From: Prosthecobacter dejongeii
GTDB lineage: Bacteria > Verrucomicrobiota > Verrucomicrobiia > Verrucomicrobiales > Verrucomicrobiaceae
Reading direction: 5' to 3'
Assembly: GCF_014203045.1 (NCBI RefSeq)
Contig: NZ_JACHIF010000006.1
Location: 310,001-374,000, forward strand
Length of the DNA: 64,000 bases
Shown in pieces: positions 53,522 to 64,000 of this stretch; positions within the stretch are counted from its first letter, which is position 1; the number at the start of each line of letters is the position of its first letter. The notes beneath the pieces are model-generated. The model was given only the letters and a program-made list of their open reading frames with translations, was not told where the DNA came from and made no database searches. A program made the position numbers and the translations under genes.

Positions 53522-55306
53522 CTAAACGCGCCCTGCGAGGAGCTCGCGCTGGTAGTAGAGCTCCTTGGGCATGTCGTCGTAGAGGTCGAGGTAGAGCTCT
53601 TCGGTGCTGAGGAGTTCCTGGCGGAATTCGCGGTGGTCGAAGTGCATGAGCTCGTTCCATTTTTCACGGCTGTAGTCGAGCCCCTGCCAGTTGACCTCGG
53701 AGTAGCGGGGCATCCAACCCAGCTCGGTCTCGTGCCCACGGGCTTCGCCACGGCAGCGTTTGACGACCCATTCCAGGACGCGCATGTTTTCGCCAAAGCC
53801 GGGCCAGAGGAATTTGCCTTCGGCACTTTTGCGGAACCAGTTCACATGGAAGATGCGAGGCGGTTCGTTGATGTTTTTGCGCATGTGCAGCCAGTGGCCA
53901 AAGTAGTCGCCCATATTGTAGCCGCAGAAGGGCAGCATGGCCATGGGATCGCGGCGGACTTTGCCCACGGCACCGGCGGCGGCGGCGGTGGTTTCGCTGC
54001 CCATATTGGCCCCGAGGAAGACCCCATGGACCCAGTTGAAGGACTGGAAGACAAGGGGGAAGGTGGTGGCACGGCGGCCGCCGAAGATGATTGCGGAGAT
54101 GGGGACTCCTTCGGGCTTTTCCCAGTTGGGATCAATGGTGGGGCACTGAGCGGCAGGGGCAGTGAAGCGGCTATTGGGGTGGGCGGCTAAGCGGCCACAG
54201 TCAGCTTCCCAGGTTTCACCTCGCCAGTCGGTGAGGTAAGCGGGGATCTCTTGGGTCATGCCCTCCCACCAGACATCGCCATCGTCGGTGAGGGCGACGT
54301 TGGTGAAGATGGCGTTTTCTTTGCAGGATGCCATGGCGTTGGGGTTGGAATCCCATGAGGTGCCGGGGGCGACTCCGAAGTAACCCGCCTCGGGATTGGT
54401 GGCCCATAGACGGCCATCGGGGCCGGGGCGCAGCCAGGCGATGTCATCTCCCACGACGGTCACTTTCCAGCCCTGCTCCCGATAGGAGGCGGGCGGGACG
54501 AGCATGGCGAAGTTGGTCTTGCCACAGGCGCTGGGGAAAGCGGCCGCGACGTAGTTTTTGCGGCCATCGGGTGATTCCACTCCGCAGATGAGCATGTGTT
54601 CAGCCATCCAGCCTTCGTCGCGTCCCATGACGCTGGCGATGCGGAGGGCGAGGCATTTTTTGCCCAGCAAGGCATTGCCGCCGTAGCCGCTGCCGTAGCT
54701 CCAGATGCTGCGTTCCTCAGGGAAGTGAACGATGTATTTCGTGGCATTGCAGGGCCAAGGGACATCGGCTTCTCCTGCGGCGAGCGGTTTGCCCACGCTG
54801 TGCAGGCAGGGGACAAATTCACCGTTCTCACCTAGCTGGTCCAGCACGGCCTGGCCCATGCGGGTCATGATGCGCATGGAAACAGCGACGTAGGGCGAAT
54901 CCGTGATCTCCACGCCGATCACGGAGAAGGGCGAGCCGAGAGGGCCCATACAGAAAGGCACCACGTACATGGTGCGTCCCTTCATGCAGCCGGTGAAGAG
55001 GCTTTTCAGCTTGGCCTTCATCTCGGCTGGGGGCATCCAGTTGTTGGTGGGGCCGGCGTCTATTTTACGAGTGCTGCAGATGTAAGTGCGGTCCTCCACG
55101 CGGGCCACGTCGTTAGGGTCTGACCAGGCGAGGTAGGAGTTGGGGCGCTTGGTAGGATTCAGTTTTTTAAAGGTGCCATAGGTCACCAGCAGGCCGCAGA
55201 GTTCATCGTATTCAGCCTGAGAGCCATTGCAGATACGGACATTCTCCGGTTGGCAAAGGGCGCGGATCTCTTCGATCCAGGAGGAAAGTTTTGGGTGGGC
55301 TATCAT
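53522..55306 (-). CDS. pckG: Phosphoenolpyruvate carboxykinase (GTP)
   Basis: 594 aa from the ATG at 55306 ([19 protein letters not shown]); an ATG at 55330 is also in frame. GTP-type PEPCK: the hyper-reactive Cys/P-loop in [18 protein letters not shown], metal-site [38 protein letters not shown], and [20 protein letters not shown]. It converts oxaloacetate to PEP with GTP in gluconeogenesis. The long frames on the other strand are shadows. Confidence 0.96.
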   Translation of the reverse strand: MIAHPKLSSWIEEIRALCQPENVRICNGSQAEYDELCGLLVTYGTFKKLNPTKRPNSYLAWSDPNDVARVEDRTYICSTRKIDAGPTNNWMPPAEMKAKLKSLFTGCMKGRTMYVVPFCMGPLGSPFSVIGVEITDSPYVAVSMRIMTRMGQAVLDQLGENGEFVPCLHSVGKPLAAGEADVPWPCNATKYIVHFPEERSIWSYGSGYGGNALLGKKCLALRIASVMGRDEGWMAEHMLICGVESPDGRKNYVAAAFPSACGKTNFAMLVPPASYREQGWKVTVVGDDIAWLRPGPDGRLWATNPEAGYFGVAPGTSWDSNPNAMASCKENAIFTNVALTDDGDVWWEGMTQEIPAYLTDWRGETWEADCGRLAAHPNSRFTAPAAQCPTIDPNWEKPEGVPISAIIFGGRRATTFPLVFQSFNWVHGVFLGANMGSETTAAAAGAVGKVRRDPMAMLPFCGYNMGDYFGHWLHMRKNINEPPRIFHVNWFRKSAEGKFLWPGFGENMRVLEWVVKRCRGEARGHETELGWMPRYSEVNWQGLDYSREKWNELMHFDHREFRQELLSTEELYLDLYDDMPKELYYQRELLAGRV

Positions 55307-55383
55307 ATTAGGTTGGGGACAGCCTATCACGCAGGTGCCGTGCCGAAATCGCTTTGTTTGTGTCGTTGTTGCGAGAGAGGGCT

Positions 55384-57141
55384 TTACTGTGTTTTGTGCA
55401 GTCCACGCAGGGTTAAAAGCACGCCGACGACGAAGTGGATGAAAAGGGCGAGGAGCGCCAAGGTAGGCGTGGCAAACCAGGTCCGCACAAAGAGGGTGAG
55501 CGGCTCAAAAACGGGCGTGGCTTGCATCGTCTCAATACCGCCAGACCAGCCATAATAGGCCGTGACCAAAGGATGAATGACGCTGCCTAAGACCCGGGGA
55601 AAACCGAGCAGAGCACCGCACAGGAAAAGATTCACAAAGGCCAGCGTCCATGCCTGGCTATGGGCTCTTTCTGCCGTGCGGCAATGGGCGGAAATGGCGA
55701 GGCAGAGACTGCTGAAGGCGATGCCGGTAAGCGTGAGCAGGAGCATGCGTGGAAAGGCATATCCTGGCAGGCCGCCCGTCAATATTTCCACCGTGAGACC
55801 TAACAGAAAGGTTTGCAAAATGACGATGGGGAGGATGAAGCCCAGCTTGCCCAACAAGTAGGCCATGGGGCGCAGGCCACCGACGAGTTCCCGACGATAA
55901 AGGGCGCGTTCACCTGCGATCTCACGCGCCCCGGTGCGAACGCCAAAGATCAAGACGAGCAAGATTTGCAGCAGCCAGCCCATGGTGCAGGTGTAGGCGG
56001 CAGGCCAGAGAACGGCGGGTGCGGTATTGCCAGAGGTGAGCTCGCTGAGGTAGTGGTCATTCGGCAGGATGAGCAAAGCTGCCACGATGGGAGACAAAAC
56101 TAAAAGAATGAGTTGGCTGGTCCATTCCCGCTGCGTTCGGCGAAAGAGTGTCCAACGGCGCTGGATGAGGTGCTGGGCCTGGGCCTGGAGGCTGGGCAGT
56201 GCCGGGGCCAATGGGGCTGGTGGCTCGGTTTGGGTTTCCGGGGCAGGGGATTGATCGTTGGCGGGAAGGGTGACGCCCTGAGAGTCCACTCCATCGTCTT
56301 CTTCATCGGGAGCTTTCAGAGATTCGCCGCTGCTGCCGAGCTTGAAGGCCGCGTAGTAGGAGTCGCGATGCCGCATCCAGGACTCGCCCCAGCGGGCGGC
56401 CGGACGTTTGGCGAGGCGCGGGTACAGTTCCTCGATGGCCTGGATGCTGAAGTAATGAGTGACGGCGCGGGAAGGGCCGTGGAAGCAGACGTGGCCTTCA
56501 TGCAGGATGACCACGGTGTCATAGGCGGCGAGGTTTGCGGCCATCTGGGTGGCGTGGATGACAACGCGGGCGGGATGGTCTGTGGTGACGAATTTTAGCA
56601 GGGCCGCCATTTCACTTTGGGACTTCGCGTCGAGGCCATCAGTAAATTCGTCGCAGATGACCAGGGCGGGATCGCTGACGAGAGCGAGGGCTAGTTTTAG
56701 CCGACGTTTTTGAGTGGGATTGAGACTGCCAACACGCTGGCTAGCGACATTTTCCAAACCTACACCGACGAGGAGGTGGGAAGCGCGGTCCACTCGCTGT
56801 TCTTTCGTCTGTCCGGCCACGCGCAGTAGAAGCGCGCTCATCACGCTTTCACGCACGGTGAGCACGTCAGAGAGCACCTCGTCAGAGGCAGGAACGTAAC
56901 CGATTTCATTGGGGTGCAGGGCAGCTTGGCCGAGGTCTTTGCCACGAAAAAGCACGGTGCCACCACCCGGATGCTGTAGGCCAGCCAGCAGGTGGAGGAG
57001 CGTGCTTTTACCGCTGCCTGTGGCCCCGATCACCGCCAGCAGGTGCCCGGCTGGCACGCTGAAGCTCACATGATCCAGGGCCGTCAAGGCCTCCTTCGCG
57101 GGCCGGGTGAAAATGTGGGAGACGCTGATGAGTTCGAGCAT
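55384..57141 (-). CDS. ABC transporter, ATPase fused to ABC-2 permease (ABCG-like half-transporter)
   Basis: 585 aa from the ATG at 57141. N-terminal ATPase: Walker [15 protein letters not shown], Walker [17 protein letters not shown]-loop VVIHATQ. The signature that should read LSGGQ is [16 protein letters not shown]. Residues about 280-330 are a Pro/Gln-rich linker ([20 protein letters not shown]). The C-terminal half has about six membrane segments of ABC-2/ABCG type ([35 protein letters not shown]). Probably a homodimeric exporter or lipid/polysaccharide transporter. The signature change may lower ATPase activity. Confidence 0.87.
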   Translation of the reverse strand: MLELISVSHIFTRPAKEALTALDHVSFSVPAGHLLAVIGATGSGKSTLLHLLAGLQHPGGGTVLFRGKDLGQAALHPNEIGYVPASDEVLSDVLTVRESVMSALLLRVAGQTKEQRVDRASHLLVGVGLENVASQRVGSLNPTQKRRLKLALALVSDPALVICDEFTDGLDAKSQSEMAALLKFVTTDHPARVVIHATQMAANLAAYDTVVILHEGHVCFHGPSRAVTHYFSIQAIEELYPRLAKRPAARWGESWMRHRDSYYAAFKLGSSGESLKAPDEEDDGVDSQGVTLPANDQSPAPETQTEPPAPLAPALPSLQAQAQHLIQRRWTLFRRTQREWTSQLILLVLSPIVAALLILPNDHYLSELTSGNTAPAVLWPAAYTCTMGWLLQILLVLIFGVRTGAREIAGERALYRRELVGGLRPMAYLLGKLGFILPIVILQTFLLGLTVEILTGGLPGYAFPRMLLLTLTGIAFSSLCLAISAHCRTAERAHSQAWTLAFVNLFLCGALLGFPRVLGSVIHPLVTAYYGWSGGIETMQATPVFEPLTLFVRTWFATPTLALLALFIHFVVGVLLTLRGLHKTQ

Positions 57142-57259
57142 GAAGCGATGAAAGCGGAGAACCTGCGGCATACAACCAGCAAAAACGTGACAGCCAGAGC
57201 GGGTGCGACTGAGAAGAGACTTGCACAGCAGGGGGCGGCCCGCTCATGCTGGGTTATCT

Positions 57260-58231
57260 ATGCGCCGACTTTCCTTGTTCGTTTTCCTCGTTACCACCAC
57301 GCTGGCCTCCGCCGTCACGCCTGATGGCAGGCAGAAGCTGGTCCTCATCGCTGGCAAACCTTCGCATCCTCCAGGCATGCACGAATTCCGGGCTGGATCT
57401 CTGTTGATCGAAAAATGCCTCAAAGCGGTCCCCGGGCTGGTGGTGGACCGCCACGATATGGGCTGGGTGACCGATGAGGCCACCTTTGCCGATGCCGATG
57501 CGGTGGTGATCTATGCGGACGGTGGCAAGGGGCACCCGGCTGTGCAGGGCAACCACTTGGAGACACTGCGCGGGCTGATGGCGCGTGGGGTAGGTTATGG
57601 CTGCATGCACTATGGCGTGGAGGTGGTGCCGGAACTGGGAGGGAAAGAATTCCAATCTTGGCTGGGCGGACATTATGAAAACTCCTACTCCTGCAATCCG
57701 CTCTGGGAGCCTAGCTTCACCACCTTCCCGGTGCATCCCATCACCCGTGGGGTGAAGCCCTTCAAGATTGAAGATGAGTGGTATTTTAACATGCGGTTCC
57801 GCCCTGCTTTTGGGGATGGCATTGCAGCGGCAAAAGATGGAGATACTTCTTTCGTCCCCATCCTAGTGGCCGCTCCATCGGATGCCACTCGCGATGGCCC
57901 GTATGTGTACCCTAAAGGGCCGTATCCACACATCCAGGCTCAAAAGGGCGAGGTGGAATCCATGATGTGGGCGGTGGAGCGGCCTGATGGCGGGCGCGGC
58001 TTCGGTTTTACCGGGGGACATTTCCACAAAAACTGGGGCAATCCCGAATTTCGCAAAACCATCCTGAATGCCCTTCTGTGGGTGACCAAGGTGGAGGTGC
58101 CAGCGGATGGAGTAATATCCACCGTCACGGATGAAGAGCTGGCGCAGAACCTCGACCGCAAGCCTGCTCCAAAGCCCAAAAAGACGGCCATGGAGACGCC
58201 AAAGGTCTTTCAGCGGGTGGCCGGGCGCTGA
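57260..58231 (+). CDS. Exported ThuA-like protein
   Basis: 323 aa from the ATG at 57260 with a signal peptide (RRLSLFVFLVTTTLASA). The ThuA/trehalose-utilisation fold, related to class I glutamine amidotransferases: KLVLIAGKPSHPPGMHEF, ADADAVVIYADGGKGHPAVQ, GVGYGCMHYGVEVV, and FGFTGGHFHKNWGNPEFRK. The Cys in GYGCMHYG occupies the nucleophile-elbow position. ThuA-like proteins are abundant in Verrucomicrobia and Planctomycetes; the reaction is not established. Divergent from the ABC transporter gene. Confidence 0.85.
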   Translation: MRRLSLFVFLVTTTLASAVTPDGRQKLVLIAGKPSHPPGMHEFRAGSLLIEKCLKAVPGLVVDRHDMGWVTDEATFADADAVVIYADGGKGHPAVQGNHLETLRGLMARGVGYGCMHYGVEVVPELGGKEFQSWLGGHYENSYSCNPLWEPSFTTFPVHPITRGVKPFKIEDEWYFNMRFRPAFGDGIAAAKDGDTSFVPILVAAPSDATRDGPYVYPKGPYPHIQAQKGEVESMMWAVERPDGGRGFGFTGGHFHKNWGNPEFRKTILNALLWVTKVEVPADGVISTVTDEELAQNLDRKPAPKPKKTAMETPKVFQRVAGR

Positions 58232-58325
58232 GTGACGCGCATCGGGATGGTGGGGCTTTCCTGGTGAAAAGCTGCAAAATTTTGGTGCCAATCGTGCTAG
58301 ACTCGCTATCCCTGATCTTCACCCG

Positions 58326-61130
58326 ATGAACACCCTCAGTACTTTCACCACCGGAACCGGCTCCACAGGCAAATATCATTCTCTGCCCGAACTCGAAAAA
58401 CAGGGCGTGGGCCCGGTTTCGAAATTGCCGATTTCCATCCGAATCGTGCTGGAGTCACTTCTGCGCAATCTAGACGGCAAGAAGGTGACGGTGAAGGATG
58501 TGACGAATCTGGCCAACTGGAATGCCAAGAATCCAGGAGACTACGAGATCCCATTCACCGTGGCTCGCATTGTCCTTCAGGACTTCACGGGCGTGCCTCT
58601 TTTGGTGGACCTTGCGGCCATGCGCAGTGCCGTGGCGAAGATGGGCAAGAACACAAAGATGATCGAGCCCCTGGTGCCTGTGGATCTGGTGGTGGACCAC
58701 AGCGTGCAGGTGGACTTTGCCGGTACCCAGGCAGCGCTGAATCAGAACCTAGCTCTTGAGTTTGAGCGCAACCGCGAGCGTTATGAATTCCTGAAATGGG
58801 GTGAGCAGGCTTTCGATACTTTTAAGGTGGTGCCTCCTGGCATCGGCATCGTTCACCAGGTGAATTTGGAGTACTTGGCCAAAGGTGTTTTGGAAAAAGA
58901 CGGTGTGTTTTATCCAGACACACTGGTCGGCACAGACAGCCACACGACCATGATCAACGGCCTGGGCGTGGTGGCCTGGGGCGTGGGCGGCATTGAGGCG
59001 GAAGCTGGGATGCTGGGCCAGCCCGTGACCTTCCTGGTGCCTGAAGTGGTGGGTGTTTACCTCACAGGTAGCCTGCGTGAAGGCGTGACAGCGACAGATC
59101 TGGCCCTGCATTGCACCCAGATGCTGCGCAAGCACGGCGTGGTGGGCAAGTTCGTTGAATTTTATGGTCCAGGGGCTGAAAGCCTGCCGCTGCCAGACCG
59201 CGCGACGATCGCGAATATGGCCCCTGAATACGGGGCCACGATGGGCTTCTTCCCGGTGGATGAAGAGTGCGTCAACTACCTGCGTGGCACAGGCCGCAGC
59301 GAAGAGCTTTGCACGACTTTCAAAAACTACTACACGGCCCAGGGTATGTTCGGCATCCCGAAAAAGGGTGAGGTGGAATTCACTAGCGAACTGACTCTGG
59401 ACCTGGGCGACATTCAGCCTTCCGTGGCTGGCCCGAAACGCCCGCAGGATCGCATCACCGTCGAAGCTCTCAAGAGCACCTGGAATGACATTTTGACCAA
59501 GCCAACGCCTCAGGGTTATGGCAAGACCCCTGAACTGGCGGTCGGCGAAGCTCCTGAAGTGCCTGCCACGCTGGACTCCATCCCTGACAATAAGGACTCG
59601 GTCTCGAGCGCTTTCGGGGCTCAGGAAGGTGTGGTCACAGAGAGCAGCGACCAAGCTGCCTATCCCCTGTATGAAGTGAGCGTGGACAGCAAAGGTGGTG
59701 AAAAAGACGTCATCACTCATGGCAGCGTCCTCATCGCCGCTATCACAAGCTGCACGAACACCAGCAACCCCAGTGTCATGCTGGCCGCTGGTCTTCTGGC
59801 CCAGAAAGCCAATGCCAAAGGTCTGACAGTGAAACCAGCGGTGAAAACCAGCCTTGGGCCAGGCAGCCGCGTGGTGACAGATTACCTGAACAAAACTGGC
59901 CTCCAGGTCGAGCTCGACAAGCTGGGCTTCCAGACCGTCGGTTACGGTTGCACCACTTGCATCGGCAACTCCGGGCCTCTGGATGCAGGCATTGAAGACG
60001 TGGTGAAGGCGGAAGACATCGTCGCTGCCAGCGTGCTTTCCGGCAACCGCAACTTTGAAGCGCGTGTGCACCAGAGCATCAAGGCGAACTTCCTCATGAG
60101 CCCCCCGCTCGTGGTGGCCTACGCCATTGCAGGCACGGTGGACATTGACCTGAGCAAGGATGAAATCGTACCCGGCACCGGCATTTACCTGAAAGACATC
60201 TGGCCTTCTCTCCAGGAGATCCAGGACGCCCTGAAATCGGCCCTTTCCCCAGACGTCTTCCGCGCTCTCTACACGGACTTTGCTAGCCAGAATCCGAAGT
60301 GGAATGAGATCCCTGCTTCCACCGGTCTGGTCTATGGCTGGGACGAGAAGAGCACCTACATCCAGCATCCTCCCTTCTTCGAGGACTTCAGCATGGATCC
60401 GAATGACATCCACGAGATCGTCAATGCACGGCCTCTGGGCATCTTCGGTGACAGCGTCACGACGGACCACATCAGCCCTGCGGGTGCTATCAAAAAGACC
60501 AGTCCTGCCGGTCGTTTCCTCGGCGAAAACGGCGTGGCTCAGAGTGACTTCAACAGCTACGGTAGCCGCCGCGGCAATGACCGGGTGATGACCCGCGGTA
60601 CCTTTGCCAACGTGCGCATCAAGAACCTGATGCTGGGTGGCAAGGAAGGTGGCGATACTCTTCTCCAGCCAGCAGGCACGGAGATGAGCATCTACGATGC
60701 CGCCATCGCCTACATGGCCGCAGGCACGCCTAGCATCATCATCGGTGGTGAAGACTACGGCATGGGCAGCAGCCGCGACTGGGCCGCCAAGGGAACTCGT
60801 CTCCTCGGCGTCAAAGCCGTGATCACGAAATCGTTCGAGCGTATCCACCGCAGCAACTTGGTGGGTATGGGCGTCCTGCCTTGCAACTTCAAGGACAAGG
60901 CTGACTACGATAAGGTGAAGGATCTGGCCGATGCCACCTTCAGCATCCTGGGCATCTCCAATGAGACCAAGCCCCAGAGCGAGGCTACCCTGCGCGTGAC
61001 CAAGGCCGATGGCAGCAGCTTCGATATCCCTCTTGTGGTGCGCATTGATACCCCGGTGGAAATTGATTACTACCGCGCTGGCGGCATCCTGCCGTATGTG
61101 CTCGCCCAGATCTTGCGTGCGAATACCTAA
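58326..61130 (+). CDS. acnA: Aconitate hydratase A
   Basis: 934 aa. The three [4Fe-4S]-ligating cysteines are in [13 protein letters not shown] and [14 protein letters not shown]. Also present: [21 protein letters not shown] broken over two strands, [44 protein letters not shown], and the swivelling domain [16 protein letters not shown]. It interconverts citrate and isocitrate in the TCA cycle. Length is slightly above the usual 890-900. The 803-aa antisense open frame is a codon-bias shadow. A terminator follows. Confidence 0.97.
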   Translation: MNTLSTFTTGTGSTGKYHSLPELEKQGVGPVSKLPISIRIVLESLLRNLDGKKVTVKDVTNLANWNAKNPGDYEIPFTVARIVLQDFTGVPLLVDLAAMRSAVAKMGKNTKMIEPLVPVDLVVDHSVQVDFAGTQAALNQNLALEFERNRERYEFLKWGEQAFDTFKVVPPGIGIVHQVNLEYLAKGVLEKDGVFYPDTLVGTDSHTTMINGLGVVAWGVGGIEAEAGMLGQPVTFLVPEVVGVYLTGSLREGVTATDLALHCTQMLRKHGVVGKFVEFYGPGAESLPLPDRATIANMAPEYGATMGFFPVDEECVNYLRGTGRSEELCTTFKNYYTAQGMFGIPKKGEVEFTSELTLDLGDIQPSVAGPKRPQDRITVEALKSTWNDILTKPTPQGYGKTPELAVGEAPEVPATLDSIPDNKDSVSSAFGAQEGVVTESSDQAAYPLYEVSVDSKGGEKDVITHGSVLIAAITSCTNTSNPSVMLAAGLLAQKANAKGLTVKPAVKTSLGPGSRVVTDYLNKTGLQVELDKLGFQTVGYGCTTCIGNSGPLDAGIEDVVKAEDIVAASVLSGNRNFEARVHQSIKANFLMSPPLVVAYAIAGTVDIDLSKDEIVPGTGIYLKDIWPSLQEIQDALKSALSPDVFRALYTDFASQNPKWNEIPASTGLVYGWDEKSTYIQHPPFFEDFSMDPNDIHEIVNARPLGIFGDSVTTDHISPAGAIKKTSPAGRFLGENGVAQSDFNSYGSRRGNDRVMTRGTFANVRIKNLMLGGKEGGDTLLQPAGTEMSIYDAAIAYMAAGTPSIIIGGEDYGMGSSRDWAAKGTRLLGVKAVITKSFERIHRSNLVGMGVLPCNFKDKADYDKVKDLADATFSILGISNETKPQSEATLRVTKADGSSFDIPLVVRIDTPVEIDYYRAGGILPYVLAQILRANT

Positions 61131-61165
61131 CCATTGAAGTGCAGACGCCGAGTCTGCCATTCCTT

Positions 61166-61199
61166 AAAACCCCATGGTCTTTGGACTGTGGGGTTTTTT
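61166..61199 (+). terminator. Rho-independent terminator of acnA
   Basis: AAAACCCCA (61166-61174) / TGGGGTTTT (61189-61197), 14-nt loop, ending in six T. A weaker hairpin GCAGAC/GTCTGC at 61141-61157 precedes it. Confidence 0.85.
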
Positions 61200-61404
61200 G
61201 CGTTTAGGTGCGAATTTAATCAGGCTCTGCAATGAGATGAAAAGGGGTGCTCAACGTGTGGTCGTGGCTGTTTGATCCACATTTACCATTCCTTCACAAT
61301 AAACCCGGTCGGCTGACATACAGTCTTTACACACGGGTGGTCTGTTAGCGGTGTGATGACGCTGGTCCGACTGGCGACACACGGCCAAACCAACAAACCA
61401 GACC

Positions 61405-63216
61405 ATGAAACCGAACTCCAATCCCCGTCGCTTTCTCCGCACTACGGCCACGCTTGCGCTGCTGAGTGTGGCAGGTGTCTCCCTCGCCCAGCAAGGACCG
61501 CCACCCAAGCCTGGCGCTGGCACGCCCCCACAAGGCCGTCCAGGTGATCCCGCCCCCATTCCGCGTGCAGACCCGGGCAAGCCTCCACAGGGAAATCCGC
61601 CCCAGCACCCACCGACAGGGAAGCCACAGCCGCCAAAAAATCCAGGAGTTCCACGTCCAGTTGCTTTGCCAGAATCCTTTACCCTGCCTGAGGAGTTTCG
61701 CACAGCGGACGGTTCGGCAAACAACGTGGCCAACGCTGAGTGGGGCACGCCTAACAAACCCTTTCGTCGCCTGGTGCCTGCGGATTACGCGGATGGTGTA
61801 GAAGCCCCTTCCGGTGCATCTCGTCCCAGCGCTCGGGTGGTGAGCAATGCCGTCGCAGCCCAGACCGCACTGCGGCCGAACCGTCGTGGAGCCAGTGATT
61901 TCCTCTGGCAGTGGGGCCAGTTTCTAGATCATGACCTGGATGAAACACCCACCGCCACCCCGGCTGAGGCTTTCCCGATTCCAGTGCCGACAGGTGACGC
62001 CCAGTTCGATCCCGCAAGCACGGGCACAGTGACGATGGGACTGAGCCGGAGTGCTTATGAAATGGTTGATGGAGTACGCCAGCAAAAGAGCGCGCTCACA
62101 GCCTGGATTGATGCCTCCCAGGTGTATGGATCCGATGCCACCCGTGCGGCGGCTTTGCGGGCCAATGACGGCACGGGACGCCTCAAAGTGAGCACCAGTG
62201 CTCATGGAGACTTACTGCCCTTTAATACCGATAATCTGCCCAATATCCCACCTGGGCCATCCTTCTTTGTGACGGGGGACGTGCGGGTGAATGAGCAAGT
62301 CGGCTTGATCGCTATCCACACCCTGTTTCTACGTGAGCACAACTGGTGGGCGGATCTCTATCGCGGAGCGAACCCTGAAGCAGCGGATGAGGAAATCTAC
62401 CAGTTTGCCCGCATGATCGTGGCCGCTGAGATGCAGGCCATCACCTATCGTGAGTTTTTACCCATTTTGTTAGGTCCTGCCGCACTGAAGCCTTATCGGG
62501 GTTATCAAACGAATGTAGATCCCACCATTAGCAATGAGTTTGCCACGGCAGCTTATCGCCTGGGACATAGCCTGCTATCACCCACACTGCTGCGCATTGA
62601 TGCCCAAGGGCAGGAGATTGCCGCAGGTAGCCTCAGCCTGGCGGGTTCCTTCTTCCAGCCTCAGGAGATCAGCCATGAAGGCATTGATGTGATCCTTCGA
62701 GGCATGGCTTCCCAACGTGCTCAGGAGCTGGATGAAATGGTGATTGATGACGTGCGAAACTTCTTGTTCGGTGCGCCTGGGGCTGGTGGTTTGGACCTCG
62801 CCTCTCTCAATATTCAGCGTGGTCGTGACCATGGGCTGCCAGCTTTGGCGGCGACTCGTCAGGCTCTGGGTTTGAAGCCCATCACCAAGTTTTCCGACGT
62901 GAATAAAAGCCCCGAGGTCGCGGCGAAGTTGGATGCCGCTTACGAAAACCCAACCGACATTGATCTCTGGATCGGCGGCCTGGCTGAGGCAGATGTTCCT
63001 GGGGCCATGGTGGGGCCTACTTTCCACAGAGTTCTGGCCGATCAGTTCACCCGCCTGCGGGATGGAGATCGCTTCTGGTACCAGGCTTATCTACCTCGTG
63101 AAATCGTCCGCTTGGTCGAGCAGCAGACGCTGAGCGTGATCATCCGGCGCAACACAGAAATCCGTGCTGAGGTGGGGCCCAAGGCCTTTCTGGCACCTCC
63201 GCCAAAGAAGAAGTGA
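61405..63216 (+). CDS. Exported animal-type haem peroxidase
   Basis: 603 aa with a signal peptide (FLRTTATLALLSVAGVSLAQ). Residues about 25-85 are a Pro/Gly/Gln-rich low-complexity linker (PPPKPGAGTPPQGRPGDP). The rest is the animal haem peroxidase (myeloperoxidase/peroxinectin) fold: distal His in QWGQFLDHDLDETP, SALTAWIDASQVYGSD, FLREHNWWADL, proximal His in YRLGHSLLSPTLL, and NIQRGRDHGLPAL. The chain ends LAPPPKKK. It probably oxidises halides or phenolics with peroxide at the cell surface or outside. Such enzymes occur in scattered bacteria. Confidence 0.92.
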   Translation: MKPNSNPRRFLRTTATLALLSVAGVSLAQQGPPPKPGAGTPPQGRPGDPAPIPRADPGKPPQGNPPQHPPTGKPQPPKNPGVPRPVALPESFTLPEEFRTADGSANNVANAEWGTPNKPFRRLVPADYADGVEAPSGASRPSARVVSNAVAAQTALRPNRRGASDFLWQWGQFLDHDLDETPTATPAEAFPIPVPTGDAQFDPASTGTVTMGLSRSAYEMVDGVRQQKSALTAWIDASQVYGSDATRAAALRANDGTGRLKVSTSAHGDLLPFNTDNLPNIPPGPSFFVTGDVRVNEQVGLIAIHTLFLREHNWWADLYRGANPEAADEEIYQFARMIVAAEMQAITYREFLPILLGPAALKPYRGYQTNVDPTISNEFATAAYRLGHSLLSPTLLRIDAQGQEIAAGSLSLAGSFFQPQEISHEGIDVILRGMASQRAQELDEMVIDDVRNFLFGAPGAGGLDLASLNIQRGRDHGLPALAATRQALGLKPITKFSDVNKSPEVAAKLDAAYENPTDIDLWIGGLAEADVPGAMVGPTFHRVLADQFTRLRDGDRFWYQAYLPREIVRLVEQQTLSVIIRRNTEIRAEVGPKAFLAPPPKKK

Positions 63217-63248
63217 GTGGGGCTAAAATCCACGTTTAAGGAATGATG

Positions 63249-63274
63249 GGCAGTCATCGGAAGAGATGGCTGCC
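63249..63274 (+). terminator. Hairpin after the peroxidase gene
   Basis: GGCAGTCATC (63249-63258) / GATGGCTGCC (63265-63274) with one G-T pair and a 6-nt loop, 33 bp past the stop. No T run follows, so termination is uncertain. Confidence 0.4.
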
Positions 63275-63359
63275 AATCTGCACAAAATAGGAGTGCAAAA
63301 TGCAAAAAAATTAAGTTGAGTTGGTAACCGGAAAAGGAAAAGGGGAGTTGCTTTCTGCG

Positions 63360-64000
63360 ATGCTCTTTAGAAAAATACTTCTCAATCCTTTACTGCCTTT
63401 GCTCTTGGGTAGCCTGATGCTTCAAGCAACCCCGGCAATAGTTCCTCAAGTGGGATTTGAAGTGGGGCCAAATCCGAACGGTGTGAGTGTCCCCCCACGA
63501 GCGCCGCTCCTGCTTCACTCGGATGGAAATTTTTATGGCACAAGCCCTGGTGGAGGTGCTTTCACGAAAGGCACCCTGTTTCAGATGTCTCCGTCCGGAA
63601 AAATTGGCGGGTTGTCTTTTGACGGAATGAATGGTGGTCAGCCGGGGGAGTTTCCGGCCAGCACGCCATTAGCGAGTTCAGATGGATGGCTCTGGGGAAC
63701 GACGAGTTCCAATGCTGCGGCGCCTGGAGCGAGTTCCATTTTTCGCGTGCGCCCCGAAACTGGGGAATTCCAAAATATGGTCACCTTCACAGGCAATGCA
63801 GGCCTGTTCATGGGAAACAGTCCGGGGGCAGGTTTGGTCTCTGACGGGCAAGGCTATCTGTGGGGCATGACGCAATACACAGCCAATGGCACGGCTTCCC
63901 ACGGCACTCTTTTCCGCATTCATGAACTGACAGGGGCCTTCACTCGCAGGGTCACCTTTAGTAATACCACTGCCCCGAAAGGACGTGTGCCACAGGGTGC
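63360..64000 (+). CDS. GloVer-repeat secreted protein, 5' part (partial)
   Basis: The frame is open from the ATG at 63360 to the window end (about 213 residues seen, no stop). The start has a signal peptide (LFRKILLNPLLPLLLGSLMLQA). A purine-rich AAAAGGGGAG lies 12-20 bases before the ATG. The mature part contains repeats of the GloVer type: HSDGNFYGTSPGGG with GTLFQMSPSGK; SSDGWLWGTTSSNA with SIFRVRPETGEF; DGQGYLWGMTQYTANG with GTLFRIHELTGAF. These beta-propeller-like units are found in large secreted proteins of Verrucomicrobia and relatives, often ending in a sorting or autotransporter domain. Function unknown. Confidence 0.82.
   Translation, partial: MLFRKILLNPLLPLLLGSLMLQATPAIVPQVGFEVGPNPNGVSVPPRAPLLLHSDGNFYGTSPGGGAFTKGTLFQMSPSGKIGGLSFDGMNGGQPGEFPASTPLASSDGWLWGTTSSNAAAPGASSIFRVRPETGEFQNMVTFTGNAGLFMGNSPGAGLVSDGQGYLWGMTQYTANGTASHGTLFRIHELTGAFTRRVTFSNTTAPKGRVPQG

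Noticed and set aside
58749..61160. 803-aa open frame antisense to aconitase
   Set aside because: It lies wholly opposite acnA, whose motifs are complete; the long frame follows from GC-rich codon bias. Its translation is His/Asp/Val-rich and shows no family features.

Overview
The window looks like a chromosomal segment of a Verrucomicrobia-type bacterium (Prosthecobacter/Verrucomicrobium-like). This placement is an inference from gene content: an animal-type UDP-glucose dehydrogenase and UDP-xylose synthase, a GloVer-repeat secreted protein, an AP2-domain protein with a histone-H1-like tail, an ADP-heptose epimerase and GTP-type PEP carboxykinase. No 16S rRNA is present. Coding density is high and both strands are used.

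Layout. 1-12.2 kb holds housekeeping and metabolic genes: end of a 2-hydroxyacid dehydrogenase, a Gfo/Idh oxidoreductase divergent from a GntR regulator, gltX, a secreted charged protein, hldD, mutT, a VOC protein, an overlapping Ppx-like/ppk1 pair, and a ROK kinase. 12.4-24.8 kb is a complete nitrogen-scavenging cassette: a sigma-54-like promoter, an outer-membrane-like protein, urtABCDE (urea ABC importer), a HupE/UreJ protein, ureABC (urease) and ureEFGD (nickel insertion). A strong terminator sits between urtA and urtB. 24.8-31.3 kb has a RhaD/SDR deoxysugar-degrading fusion converging on a leftward nucleotide-sugar operon (uxs, ugd, gmd, fcl) that would make UDP-glucuronate, UDP-xylose and GDP-fucose. 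31.4-43.8 kb holds acs, asd, an ATP-grasp protein, glyS, dtd, the AP2/H1-like protein, a histidine kinase/response regulator pair, a rhodanese, a von Willebrand A protein and a cysteine-rich CWC protein.

43.82-52.45 kb is an 8.6-kb integrative element in the 3' end of a tRNA-Ser(GGA) gene. A 19-bp direct repeat marks both ends, and a tyrosine integrase lies next to the tRNA. Paired TGATGTATCA motifs lie about 60 bp inside each end. Cargo: an unrecognised 485-aa protein, a phage terminase-small-subunit-like HTH protein, a PIN-domain nuclease, a serine resolvase with an inverted-repeat array, and two zinc-ribbon proteins. It has no capsid or conjugation genes; a phage-satellite-like island is the most interesting reading, but it is a hypothesis.

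52.5-64 kb returns to core genes: nitroreductase, pckG, a fused ABC-2 transporter with a degenerate signature motif, a ThuA-like protein, acnA, an animal-type haem peroxidase, and the start of a GloVer-repeat protein cut by the window end.
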